Shown piece after piece: positions 33,185-44,390 of a stretch of 64,000 bases of DNA (position 1 is the first letter of the stretch; the number at the start of each line of letters is the position of its first letter). Under the pieces are notes generated by a model. It did not search any database and had not been told where the DNA came from. It was given only the letters and a program-made list of their open reading frames with translations. The position numbers were made by a program, and so were the translations under genes. The stretch is from NCBI RefSeq assembly GCF_000002425.4, contig NC_037271.1, positions 5,832,735 to 5,896,734 of the forward strand, given 5' to 3'. Source of the stretch: Physcomitrium patens (taxonomy: Eukaryota; Streptophyta; Bryopsida; Funariales; Funariaceae).

Positions 33185-33990
33185 GCCAAGCTATTATAGT
33201 TTGATATTTAGTCATTTGGATTGAATCTTTACCTTTAAAGCTATTCAATAACCTCAATAAGTTAAATAATTATAAAAAGGAACTTGAAAGAGGTTGCTTA
33301 GTTGGATCCAAACTCATTTGCTATCATCAAAATGTAGGTTTTGAATAGGCCTAGGCACCATATTGTTTGTAAGTACTCTTTGTAGTACTAAAGGCTCTAC
33401 TAGTGGTGACTACTTAAATTTATTGCATGGATTTTGTTAAGATGTTGATCCATTCTTTGATTTGAGGAAGTAAACAAATTTTCTTACTTTTGTAAGGATA
33501 GCCTTCATGTGGATTGTGAAGTTGATATAAACTATCAAAGATACTAAAGTTTATTGCAGCAACAATTCAATCAAATGCCCCAAATGTCCCAAATGCCCTA
33601 ACATTCTCTAATTGCTTAAAAAGGAATTAAGGATCTATGTGCATCTTTTGTTTGAGCCAACTACTATAATAAGTTCTACCATTGTCATTCTATTCTATCA
33701 ATCCTTACTTCAGAGATGCTTTAATTAAGAAATATGTTTCTTCATTCAAGTAGTGTTAAATAAGTAGGAGGTGTCACCAAATATATACTGACTTAGAAGT
33801 CAAAAAGCTCACTATTCTAAAAGATGTATTGCCTTGCTGTGGTGTTTGTAGTGGTGGATTATTGGAATTCTATACTGTATCACATATTTTTCAATAATCA
33901 CCAAGTAGCCCACTAAAGATCGGAGCTATCACCATGTATGTTTTTATAATATAACATGAAGTGAGAATTAAGTAAGTAACTTACATCTTT
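33185..33990. other. AT-rich DNA without recognised features
   Basis: No coding, RNA or repeat signal was recognised. Composition falls back to AT-rich here, marking the right edge of the host island before chromovirus copy E3. Confidence 0.4.
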
Positions 33991-35205
33991 TTTTGGATCA
34001 AATGCAAGTAAATGTTATAGATAAGAACACAGTAATAGCAAATAAATAAGTGAGACTCTCTCAAAGAAATATGACAAAATATAAATAGAAAAATATATAT
34101 ATTAAAAAAGAAATTATAATAGCTATTACCAAAAGAAAAGAAAACTATAGATACTTGAAATTAGATTAGAAGTAAAAAAGGAGTTGACAAGAGTGAAGAA
34201 GGCTTTAACGTTGCCTCTATATATTATCTATCTAGGATCTATATGGCAACGCTTTCTAGAACCTCCAAAAATATGTTGACTTTGCATGATATGTATCTTA
34301 ACTTGAAAGACAACTTTTCAATATGCACAATACATATTTAGCTTGTTTTACAAGCTACCAACATATGTGACACATGGTTAGTTTATTGACCAAGTTTTTA
34401 ATCTACTAATCAACTACAAAAACATATAAAGTTGAAACAACATCTAAAAAGCTTTTAAGAAGCTTTTTTAGAAGGTATTATAAAATTAATCTACTTTTAT
34501 TTACTTTTATCTATTCATATTATTTAGGTAATAATTACAATAGATATATATCCGTGACATTATCCCTCATTCTAAAAATGAATATCACAATGAGCAATGA
34601 TTACATATTGAAGAAGTCTAAGATGTGGCAAATTGTATTTGCCACATACTTTGATTTTTGTTTTCTTTGAAGGTAGTTGATAATTGCTCTCAACCATTGA
34701 TAATGTCCTATTCTAGGATAGAAAGACCACCCTATTATTTGATTATTATTGAAACCTTTGTAATTTCTTTCAAATAAAATATTTTTAATACCATCAAGAG
34801 TTGTTCTTACCTCTAATAAAATCACTGAACATTGAAAGCCTCTTTCCAGATTGTAAAATAAAATACATTGTATCTCACCATCAATTCGAGGAAAAACATG
34901 TTATTCTTGAAAGTCTTCATTGTTATTACTTTATTTTGAAGGCTATAATAATCATAATGTCTTGTTTAGTAAGTAAAAAAATAATGGTTCTTAAGTTGAA
35001 TCTACTAGCTATTGATTCTCTATTTTTTTAATGCCACAATTATATATAAATTATAAACAATGATAGAAGATAGAATGCAATCTTTTCTAAATTGTGTGTC
35101 TTTTATAGTAAAGATTTGTTATCTTTTATCTTCTTTTTAATGAATGTCGTTGATGAAAATCTTTGACCTTCTCTACTACATTTGTAATATTTTTTACCGA
35201 CTTCC
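33991..35205 (-). mobile_element. E3: chromovirus 3' end with LTR
   Basis: Minus-strand fossil. The LTR ends near 34559 (plus-strand CCGTGACA, so TGTCACGG on the minus strand) beside a purine-rich tract. The 3' untranslated/chromodomain-side region extends to about 35205, parallel to E5 (43307-43950), for example the CCACATACTTTGATT and CCACCCTATTATTTGAT blocks. The left LTR edge is uncertain. The copy stops where the LTR of E4 begins. Old, broken. Confidence 0.6.
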
Positions 35206-36422
35206 TATCAAGGACATGAATCTTGAAGAAAGAACTTCTGAATACACTCTTGTGTCACTAAAAAGAAGTAGAAAGTCACTCAAAGATGATATATTATTGA
35301 ATTGGAATGCCTATTGAGAAAAACAAGAAGACTAAAAAGTCTTAAAACAAGACAAAGGACTAAAAACATATTGATAAGAATGAAGAAGGCTTCATTCTTC
35401 TCTCCATATGTATTCTTAACTAAGAACTGCATGGCAATATCCTATAGGACTTCTAAAACGTGTTGACTTTGTAAAATATGTATCTTAACTTAAAAAGTAA
35501 GTTTTCTATATGTGTACCATATAATTAGCTTGTTTCACAAGCTACTAACATGTGATTAACTTGTTGATCAAGTTTTTAACCTATCAATCAACTACAAATA
35601 CATGTAAAGTCAAAGTAGCATCTATGAAGCTTTTAAAAAGCTACTTTAGAAGGTATTATAAAATTAAACCATTTTTCTCTACTTTTACCTATTTCAACCT
35701 AATTATATAGGTATTTAGCAGAATATGTATATATATCCATAATATTACCTCTTCTTCTAGGAACAAGTTCCATAAGAAGTAGTTATCATGTATTGATGAA
35801 ATCGAAGATGTAGCAAATTATATTTTCTATATACTTTGATCTTTGTTCTCTTCAAAGATAGTTGATAGGTCTTTTCAACCAATAATAGTGTTTCATTCTA
35901 AGGTGAAAAGACCACCCAATTATTTGATCGTTGTTGAGGCTTTTATAACTTCCTTCAAATAAAATATTTAGAATACCATTAGGAGTTGTTCGTATCTCTA
36001 ATAAAATCACCAAATACTAGAAGTTTCTTCTAAGGTTATGATACCAAACTTATTGTATCTTGCCATCTATTTTAGAAAAAAATATGTCGTTCTTAAAGAT
36101 CTTCATATTAATTATGTTTTCTTAAAGATTGTGATAATCGCAATGTCTTATTTAATAAGTGAACAAGTAAAAGTTCTTGAATTGAACCTATTAGTTTTTG
36201 GTTCTCTATCTCTTTAGCTCCATAAATATATAGAAGATACAAAAAATGATAGAAGATAGAATGCTATCTTCTTTGGATCTTGTTTCTTTATCTTAAAATA
36301 AAGTTTTGTTATTCTTTATCTTGCTTCTAATGGATGTCATTAATGAAAAGCTTCAACTTTCTTTACTGTATTTGTAAGATTCTTTGATAGCTTTTATGTG
36401 TGTTTACTAATATCATATCTAT
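35206..36422 (-). mobile_element. E4: chromovirus 3' end with LTR
   Basis: LTR at about 35206-35744, starting as TATCAAGGACATG (TGTCAAGGACA in E6) and keeping the TATA-type box. The 3' region follows to 36422 and matches E5 and E3 block for block. The R1 repeat begins directly after it at 36423. The head-to-tail arrangement with E3 suggests either serial insertion or a deletion within a once longer pair. Fossil. Confidence 0.6.
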
Positions 36423-36748
36423 TGTCATGTTGTAGTTCGGCTACCATGTAAAAATATTGTGTTTACATGTTTAATATATAATGTACTAAATAACATAATA
36501 AGAATAATGTTAGTAGATTTTAATTGATTGTAGAATATAGTTAGATTACTATTTTAAAAAGAAGTTATTTAAAAAAACTACTATTAGAATTTACATAATT
36601 TTATTTTCTTTTGATAGTAGCTTTTAAGTTTAATTTTGATTGATAATAACTTTTACATATTTAAAGTCACCTGTGTTAGACATTGGTGACCCTTAAAGTC
36701 TTCTTTTGTTTCTTTTACTTGATGTTTAGGATATATATTATATAAATC
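36423..36748 (-). repeat. R1a: solo-LTR-like repeat, cut by element D
   Basis: Starts TGTCATGTTGTAGTTCGGCT and runs parallel to the left arm at 40311 for about 320 bp (GTTAGTAGATTTTA, TTAGACATTGGTGAC). It stops where the LTR of element D begins, so D inserted into it. The partner piece beyond D is not seen. Confidence 0.7.
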
Positions 36749-37493
36749 TATAGAATAGATATTAGTTTGTTTATGTAAGATATTGATAAAATAGATTAAT
36801 AGTCCATAGAATAGTCAATTCAGGAGGACGGATGGTTAACTTAGTTATTAAAAGCGGTTAATTACATGATTACGATTAGAATCTGGGAATAGAGAGTAAG
36901 TATATAGGAGTTTTAGAAGTTAGTCTGAGGGCCAGACTGTGATAGTCATGAGCCGGGATAAGCTTGGTACTACCTCTTTGTTTCTTTGTTTTTTTATTGT
37001 TGAAAAGTAATGGTTAGTTTCTGAATACTGAGAAGTGAGTCTGTGGAATAAATCAGAGATTGATTTATGAATTATTGATTATGTAATTGGAGCACTAAGT
37101 GATTGAATTATATGAAGAGTTATTGGAAGATTATGATTGTTATTTATTGAGAGTTGTGTGTGTTTTGATAGAGGAAGTCTGTGATTACAGAAATTATGTG
37201 AATTCAGATTAATTGGAATGAAGTTTGTTATTTCCAATGTTAGATGAAATTATTGTATTTTGAGTGGTTTTTTGAGAGTGTAGGATTACACACTGTTATT
37301 ATCAATTGATGAAGGAGTATTGTTACTAAGAAAAAGCATTGTAGTATTTCTTGGAATTTTAGCAGTTCGAAATATGGTTAATTGTGTGATCCTAACAAAT
37401 AAAACTCATGCACTTAGTCTTTCCATGTATTTGAATTCTCCTATACAGGTTTATTCTAAAAGAAATTATAGAATAAGTAAAAAAATAATCACA
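36749..37493 (+). repeat. Element D 5' LTR and primer site
   Basis: Matches the C LTR from TAGAATAGATATTA to AATCACA, including the GGAGGACGGATG and GGATAAGCTTGGT blocks. Three bases later TGGCACTGGTGCCGAGG (37497-37513) stands where element C has TGGCGCCGCTACCGGGG, the tRNA-Asp-type site. Confidence 0.75.
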
Positions 37494-38080
37494 TTTTGGC
37501 ACTGGTGCCGAGGATAGACAATAGCATTGTGTGTTAGAAATTAACTGCCGGTTTAGGTGGATGGGAGATAGGAAGCAAATTCAATAGAATATAATAAAAG
37601 AGTATGATTATTAAGAATGAAAACTTAATAGTAAAGAGAATACAACAGTCGAAAGAAAGAATATAGAGATTGCAAGCAAGAAATTTGTTGCGTAACAAAT
37701 AAGAATAAAAGTTCAAAAGGAATCATTGACAAAGTTGGATTAAACCATAGTTGCATGCCTGTCGACATATCTGAGTATACTCAAAAGCTGATCAACATCA
37801 AATATTTCAGAAGTATATACCGTTAGAGAAATTGCCAAGAGTACTCGTAAAAAATTTGATCAATAGACCAGTATTTTTCTTGAGGCTGTTAATTGCAAGA
37901 GGGAGAATCACAAAAGAATTGGATACATTTCAAATAACAAAAGCTTCAAATTGTGTCAAAACTAGTTTTGTAGAGTAGCATAAATTACTAATCAATAAGA
38001 GTCAATTTAGTATATTTTAAAATTCATCATTTTTATCTTTAATTCAACCAAATAACTTAATAAGAGATAATAATAGTAAA

Positions 38081-40305
38081 TTGAAGAAACTTAAAAATTC
38101 AAAACAATCAATTGGAGAAGGCACCAATTGTTTTAACAAAAGATTAAGTAGAACATTATTCTCTTCAATGGCAACAAGTGGTCTAGTAGTTCCAATAGTA
38201 GTACAAATAGGTGATCTAAGCGATTGCACAATGAGTGTGGCTCCATTACCTACTTTTAGGGATTTTTCATATGCGGATCTTGATCAATATTTGTCTCAGT
38301 TTTTGACAATATGTGTAGCCAATAATGAAAGAATTGAAGATATTTGGTTATAATGGTTGTTAGCAACCTTAAAGGACATGGCATTTGAATGGTACTACCA
38401 TCACCAATGGATCAATTTTTCAATTGAAAAGCATTAAAGAATGCATTTTTAATCGTATTTTACCCAATTGGTTTTGATGATCGACTTCAAGAAAGATTAA
38501 TGACTAGCAAAATGAGTCCAAGAGAGGTAGTAGAATCATACTATAGTTGTATGGCAGATATACTCCGTAAGTAGCTAAATCACCAAATGCCAGAGGCTTT
38601 TGTATTGTCTATATTAATCAACGGATTGCACCCACCTGAACTAAAAATGTTTGTAAAAAAAGTTCAATCAAATACGATAATTGCATCTCTTAATAGAACC
38701 AAGGTTTGGGAGGAATACCATTATTATCAATTTTTAATTGTAGGTGCTATGATGATTCTAGTTCAAGGCAGCTATCAAAATCTGACTTGAAACGGATCAG
38801 TGAGTAGTTATCCACGGATGTTAGAAACAATGGCCAATTCTAGTGCCAATATTCAAGGGCCAGTTAATGTCACTCTATTGCAAGCTATACCACTGAATGT
38901 GACAACATTGTATGCTCCATATTTTCCATATCAACAATAAGCGTTAACTACGACAAAGTTATCATTAATACTAGCCCCAAAAGATTCCAATGAAATCTTG
39001 TTATTGAATCTAATGAAGAAAATGGAGAAAATAGCCATTAATATGGCCAAGGATAAGGAGAAGAGGCACAAGCCTACCAATACTAGGACCAATGTATGGT
39101 GCAGTAATTGTAAGGGCCACGGTTATTTAATAACAAAATACCCTTCACCGTCATAAATGATGGGTCAATGTACATTTTGCGAAAGAAAGCACTTAACAGC
39201 TAATTATTGAAATTGGCAAAGGTAACAACAATTCAATAATCAAATCATGATCCCATCGATTCAATGGGACATCAATCAAATTCAAACGAGAAATACGTTT
39301 GGATGGAATGGAAATCAATCTAATTGATAAAATCAAGCATTCAATAACTTTCAAAGTTTCAATTTTAATCAGGGATTTGTATCAAACCTCCAAATCTATG
39401 GTAAGGAGCAACACAGGTATCTGTAATATGCTCCATCAACGTCATCAAATCAAGTATCCTTTGTACCAATGAGACAACTAAGATCATTTTCTAACCCTAC
39501 ATGGAACAAGTCTAGTAGGTATATACTGGTGGAGACACCCACTATGCCTGATGGAGGTGCAAGAAGACTACTTTGTTGTTTTCATTGCAGACAGATTAGT
39601 TATTATGCCAGGGAATGTCCCAATCTAAGAGCTAGTGACAATTATGTACCAGTATGTAGAAATTGCAAGCAGTTGGGGCATACGCATCAGTAATGTAATG
39701 TTCCATTCAATTTCAATAATTAGAATCAGTAGATCTAAAGCTAACTAAAAATTGAAGAAATAAATCAAGGTCCTCAAGATTCTTCGATAAATCATATGGG
39801 ATGTGTCTAAGCCGTTCTTACCAGGAATCAGTAAAAAGAAAAAGGACCAATTTAACATTTGGGTGAGCTTGATGCGAAGGGCCAATTTGATCCAATTACG
39901 GATACATCCAATCTAAGTCCTGTTATTGGCCTCTCACCTAGTATGAGACCCAACTCAGTTGGGCAACCCAATGAGGTCTTGATTACGGAGGCTTCAATTT
40001 CATTTTAAGCAGTTCCATTCTCTATGCAGTTCCAAGAAACGTCCTATCTGTTAAAAGATCCTCTCGGGGGTGCAAATTCTAAGGAAGCTCAGGCTACTGT
40101 TCCAATTCCAAGTCCAAAGCAGAAGAATATCTTAACTCTCGGAGTTAAAGTCAACCCAATGAAAAAAAAGAGAGCATTGAGAATTATCTTAAATATGAAA
40201 TCCTATGACATTTTGAAGGATCTGGATGCTATTCGACCTTCTATTTCTATGAAGCAACTTCTAATGATCACACCAGAGTGCCATTCTATATTTATTCATC
40301 ATTAA
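38081..40305 (+). pseudogene. Element D gag and gag-protease spacer
   Basis: Fossil gag with the core around 38200-38720 and knuckle-like clusters near 39100, 39170, 39570-39615 and 39655-39690 (CFHCRQISYYARECPN, then CRNCKQLGHTHQ). Between the two pairs lies an asparagine/glutamine-rich linker. The spacer at 39800-40080 is the segment related to the element B LTR. Protease is cut off by R1b. Confidence 0.75.
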
Positions 40306-40310
40306 CACTG

Positions 40311-42710
40311 TGTCGTGTTGTGGTTTGGCTACTATATGAAAATAATATAATTATGTACTTAATATATAATTTATTAAGTAACATGATGAGAGCCATGTTA
40401 GTAGATTTTAGTTGGTTGTAGAATATAATTTGATTATTACTTTGAGAATAGGTTTTTTAAAAAGATTACTATAGAATTTGTATAACTTTAATTTCCTTTT
40501 GATAGTAGCTTTTAAGATTGGTTTAGGTTGATAGTAACTTCTAAATATTTAGAGTCACCTTTGTTAGACATTGGTGACATTTGAAAACTTATTTTGGTTC
40601 TTTTATTTAGTGTTTAGAGCATATATTATATAAATCTTATAAGAAAAAGGATTGAAGAAGGATTTTGGTAGCAAAGGGAGTAATTAGGGCACCAATATAG
40701 ATGAATGGAGATGAAAAATAAAAATCTCCATTCCTATTGGTCAAAAATCATGACCAATAGGCTTTGAGGAGGCTGCCCGAGGCCATATTAGGGATTAGGA
40801 TTAGTTTTTCAATGCCATTCGAATATTGAAGGCTAGGGTCAAAAGGTTTAGGTTTTTGGTTAAGATTTTGGTATAAGTTTTGTATCATTTGGGATTTTTA
40901 TGAAGAAGTTATAGGCGCTCAAAGTTAATGTGTTAGTTTTGGATCTAGTGTCACTCTTTTGGGCATAACGCACGCGTACAGACAGCAATTGAGGATTAGC
41001 GACTGAGACTGAAGAGAGCACTTTTGCAGCTATACTTTTCACATATTGCTTACTAGATTCTAAGTTGAAGTGAAGGAGTTATTAGATTTTGAAGTCATTA
41101 CATACAATCTAAGGTAAAATTTAAAGATGAATTCTACCTATCCTATTAATTTGAAAAAAACTGTATGGTTAGATCAATGGTTATGATTTTCTAAAGTTTG
41201 GGGCAAGAAAATCCTTCATGGGAAAAATATGTTTTGAAGAGATTTTATTATATTTGGAGTTTTATACAAAATAAAGGAGTTTTGGAAGTTAAGACAAGAA
41301 TCATATAAAGGTTTAAGCTACATTCTCTACAACTAGATACCAATGTCATATGGCGTGATTTGCTATCTAGAAATACACTGGATATCTAGCTATAGAAAGT
41401 GTACCTTAAACCTTTATATGATTCTTTTCTTAGCTTCCAAAACTCCTTTATTTTTGTATAAAACCCCAAATATAACAAAATCCCTTCAAAACATATTTTT
41501 CCCGCGAAGGATTTTTTTGCCTCAAACTTTAGAAAATCATAACTATTGATCTAACTATTCAATTTGTTTCAAATTTACAAGATAGGTAGAATTTATCCTT
41601 AACTCTTACCACAAAAAAAAACCAACCACAAATTCACTCCTGATCTTTTGGCATCTAAGAAACCCTAGCAGACACTCCAAACCCTAATTTACAAGCACCC
41701 GAAAAACTATTTTCCTTATATCTCAAAAATCCGAACTCCAAATGTCATAAAACTTATGCACAAAGTTTACTAACATGAAATTACACATCCCTTGAAATTT
41801 TGAGCCAAAACCTCACAAAATTGCTCAAGATATAGCTCAAGAGACAAACACTAGCAAATCGGTTTACTTACTACCCTCAGATTGCATGTGTTGACTTCAA
41901 AATCCAATAACTCCTTTATTCCAACTTAGAATCCAGTATGAAAAAAGTATAGCCGCAAAAGTGCTCTCTCTAGTCGCAGTCGCCGATCCTCAATTGCCAT
42001 CCGTACGCGTGCGTTATGCCCAAAAGAGTGACACTAGGTCCAAAACTAACACATTAACTTTGAGCGCCTATAATTTCTTCATAAAAATCCCAAATGATAC
42101 AAAACTTGCACCAAAACCTTAACCAAAAACCTAAACCTTCTGACCCTAGCCTTCAATATTCGAATGGCATCGAGAAACTAACCCTAATCCCTAATATGGC
42201 CTCGGGCAGCCTCCTCAAAGCCCATTGGTCATGACTTTTGACCAATTGGAATGGAGATTTTTATTTTTCATCTCCATTCATCTATATTGGTGCCCTAATT
42301 ACTCCCTTTTCTACCAAAATCCTTCTTCAATCCTTTTTCTTATAAGATTTACATAATGTATGCTCTAAACACCAAATAAAAGAACCAAAATAAGTTTTCA
42401 AATGTCACCAATGTCTAACAAAGGTGACTCTAAATATTTAGAAGTTACTATCAACCTAAACCAATCGTAAAAGCCACTATCAAAAGGAAATTAAAGTTAT
42501 ACAAATTCTATAGTAATCTTTTTAAACAACCTCTTCTCAAAGTAATAATCAAATTATATTCTACAACCAACTAAAATCTATTAACATGGCTCTCACCATG
42601 TTACTTAATAAATTATATATTAAGTACATAATTACATTATTTTCATGTAGTAGCTGAACCACAATACAACACCGAGTGTATTCCCAGATAGCAAATCATG
42701 CCATACGACA
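40311..42710. repeat. R1b: two nested, oppositely oriented R1 repeats forming a large palindrome
   Basis: The outer copy reads TGTCGTGTTGTGG (40311) on the left and CCATACGACA (42710) on the right. A second copy in the other orientation (41344-42671, TGTCATATGGCG...CAATACAACA) lies inside it about 38 bp from its end. The result is two arms of about 1 kb that mirror each other over most of their length (for example TATCAAAAGGAAATTAAAG against its complement). The ends are TG...CA with short imperfect duplications (CCAA/CCGA), which fits solo LTRs better than a DNA transposon. No coding capacity. The whole pair interrupts element D. Confidence 0.75.
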
Positions 42711-42744
42711 ATGGCATAGGCAACGTAGTAAAGAAGTTTGTGAA

Positions 42745-44390
42745 TGTCAAGGACAAGAACTCGATGAAAAATCAATTCAGACAAGTGAGCCTTTACTCAA
42801 AGAAATTTAACAAAATATAAATAAATAAGTATGTATATTGAAAGAAAAACTAGAATGGCTATTGCCAAAAGACAAGAAAAACTAAAGACCTTTGAAACTA
42901 GACTGGAAGCAAGAAAGAAGTTGATAAGAGTGAAGAAGGCTTCACTCTTGTCTCTATATATACTATCTAACTAGGGGCTATGTGGCAACATTCTATAGGA
43001 CCTTCAATATGTGTTGACTTTGTAAGACATATGCCTTGACTTACAAGGCAAGTTTTTCTACGTGTGGGCCACATAGTTAGCTTGATCTTCAAGCTAACAA
43101 CATGTGTGGCACATGGCCAACTTGTTGACCACGTTTCTAATCCAAAAAGTCAATTAAAGATACCTATGAAGTCAAAGCAGTGTCTATGAAGCTTCTAGGA
43201 AGCTTCTATATTAAATATTATAGAATTAACTTACTTTTACTTACTTTTATTTACTTCCACCTATTTGTATATGTAATTACTAGCTTATATAAGTATGTCC
43301 GTGATATTACCCTCCCTTCTAGGGACGAGTTCCACGAGGAGCGGTCATCATATGTTGAAGAAATTTATGATGCAACGAATTTTATTCGCCACATACTCTG
43401 ATCTTTGTTCTCTTCGAAGATGATTGATAGGGCCTCTCAACCATCAATAGTGTCCCATACTAGGCTGGAAAGACCACCCAGTTATTTGATCATTATTGAG
43501 GCCTCCATAACTTCCTTTGAATAGAACATTTGGAATACCATAAAGAGTTGTTCCTACCTCTAGCAAAATCACCAAACATTGGGAGTCCCTTCTCAAATCC
43601 TGATACCAAATGTGTTGTATCTCGCCATCTATTCGAGGAAGAACATGTCATTCTTGAAGATCTTCATCTCGATTGCGTCGTCTTAAAGGTTGTGATAATC
43701 GTAATGTCTCATCCGGCAGGTGAGCAAATAAAGGCTCTTGAGTCAAATCCACTGGTTGTTGGTTCTCCATCTCTTGAGTGTCACAGCTACAAAGAAGCTA
43801 CAAACAAGAATTGAAAGTAGAATGTTATCTTGCTTAGATGTCGTTTCTTTTATAAAGAAGATTTTCATTTTGATTTTGATGGATGTCGTCAATGAAAAGC
43901 GTCCACCGCCTTTGTTGCATTTGTAAGATTCTTTATTGGCTCCCATGTGCATTCACTAATATCATATCTACGCCAATGGACAAGATATTTTAATTTATTT
44001 TGACGCCGCCTTGAATCTGAGACTTCTTCTACTTCAAACTCTTCATTATTGTCCACTTCTATAAGAGGAGGTGGAGCTTGTCATCTTCTTGGTATGTCCA
44101 CTGTTTTATATGGTTCAAGAAGGGACACGTGGAATACTGGATGGATTTTCATTGACTCCGGTAGATGTAAATGATATGCAACTGGATTGATTTGTGTAGA
44201 AATAGAAAATGGTCCCCAGCCTTCGATAGTCCAACTTGTTACAAGGACGAGTGGTCTTGATATTGCGATGAAGTAGCCATACCTTCTCATCTAAGAGGAA
44301 TGGTGGTTGTTCCTTTTGATAGACATCTGCATTGACCTTTTGTTGTTCTTGAGTCTCTTTTAACTGCTCCTTCATCTTTGATTCTTACAT
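42745..44390 (-). mobile_element. E5: chromovirus 3' end with integrase tail, chromodomain and LTR
   Basis: Minus-strand fossil read right to left. The integrase C-terminus (44375-44081) has [17 protein letters not shown] and [14 protein letters not shown]. Then comes an acidic linker and a chromodomain-like segment (about 44000-43890, NKLKYLVHW, then TWEP), then an untranslated region, a purine-rich tract (43307-43324) and the LTR (42745-43306). The NIKTTRP wording resembles fungal and moss Tcn1-type chromoviruses. The rest of pol is absent. Broken in several places. It inserted into, or replaced, the right part of element D. Confidence 0.8.

Larger units (their letters stand above)
36749..42744 (+). 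mobile_element. Element D: OTA-type Ty3/gypsy fossil, 5' part
   Basis: 5' LTR 36749-37493, primer site, gag (about 38080-39760), gag-protease spacer (39800-40305), then nested R1 repeats (40311-42710), and a few more bases of D up to 42744, where chromovirus E5 begins. The sequence tracks element C closely throughout, including four zinc-knuckle positions and the spacer. RT onward is absent. More than ten breaks; older than C judging by divergence. Confidence 0.8.

Noticed and set aside
40311-42710. Fold-back or Mutator-like DNA transposon with long terminal inverted repeats
   Set aside because: The 38-bp end of the outer copy is separated from its arm by the inner copy, and the ends are TG...CA with 4-5 bp duplications, which fits nested solo-LTR-like copies better.
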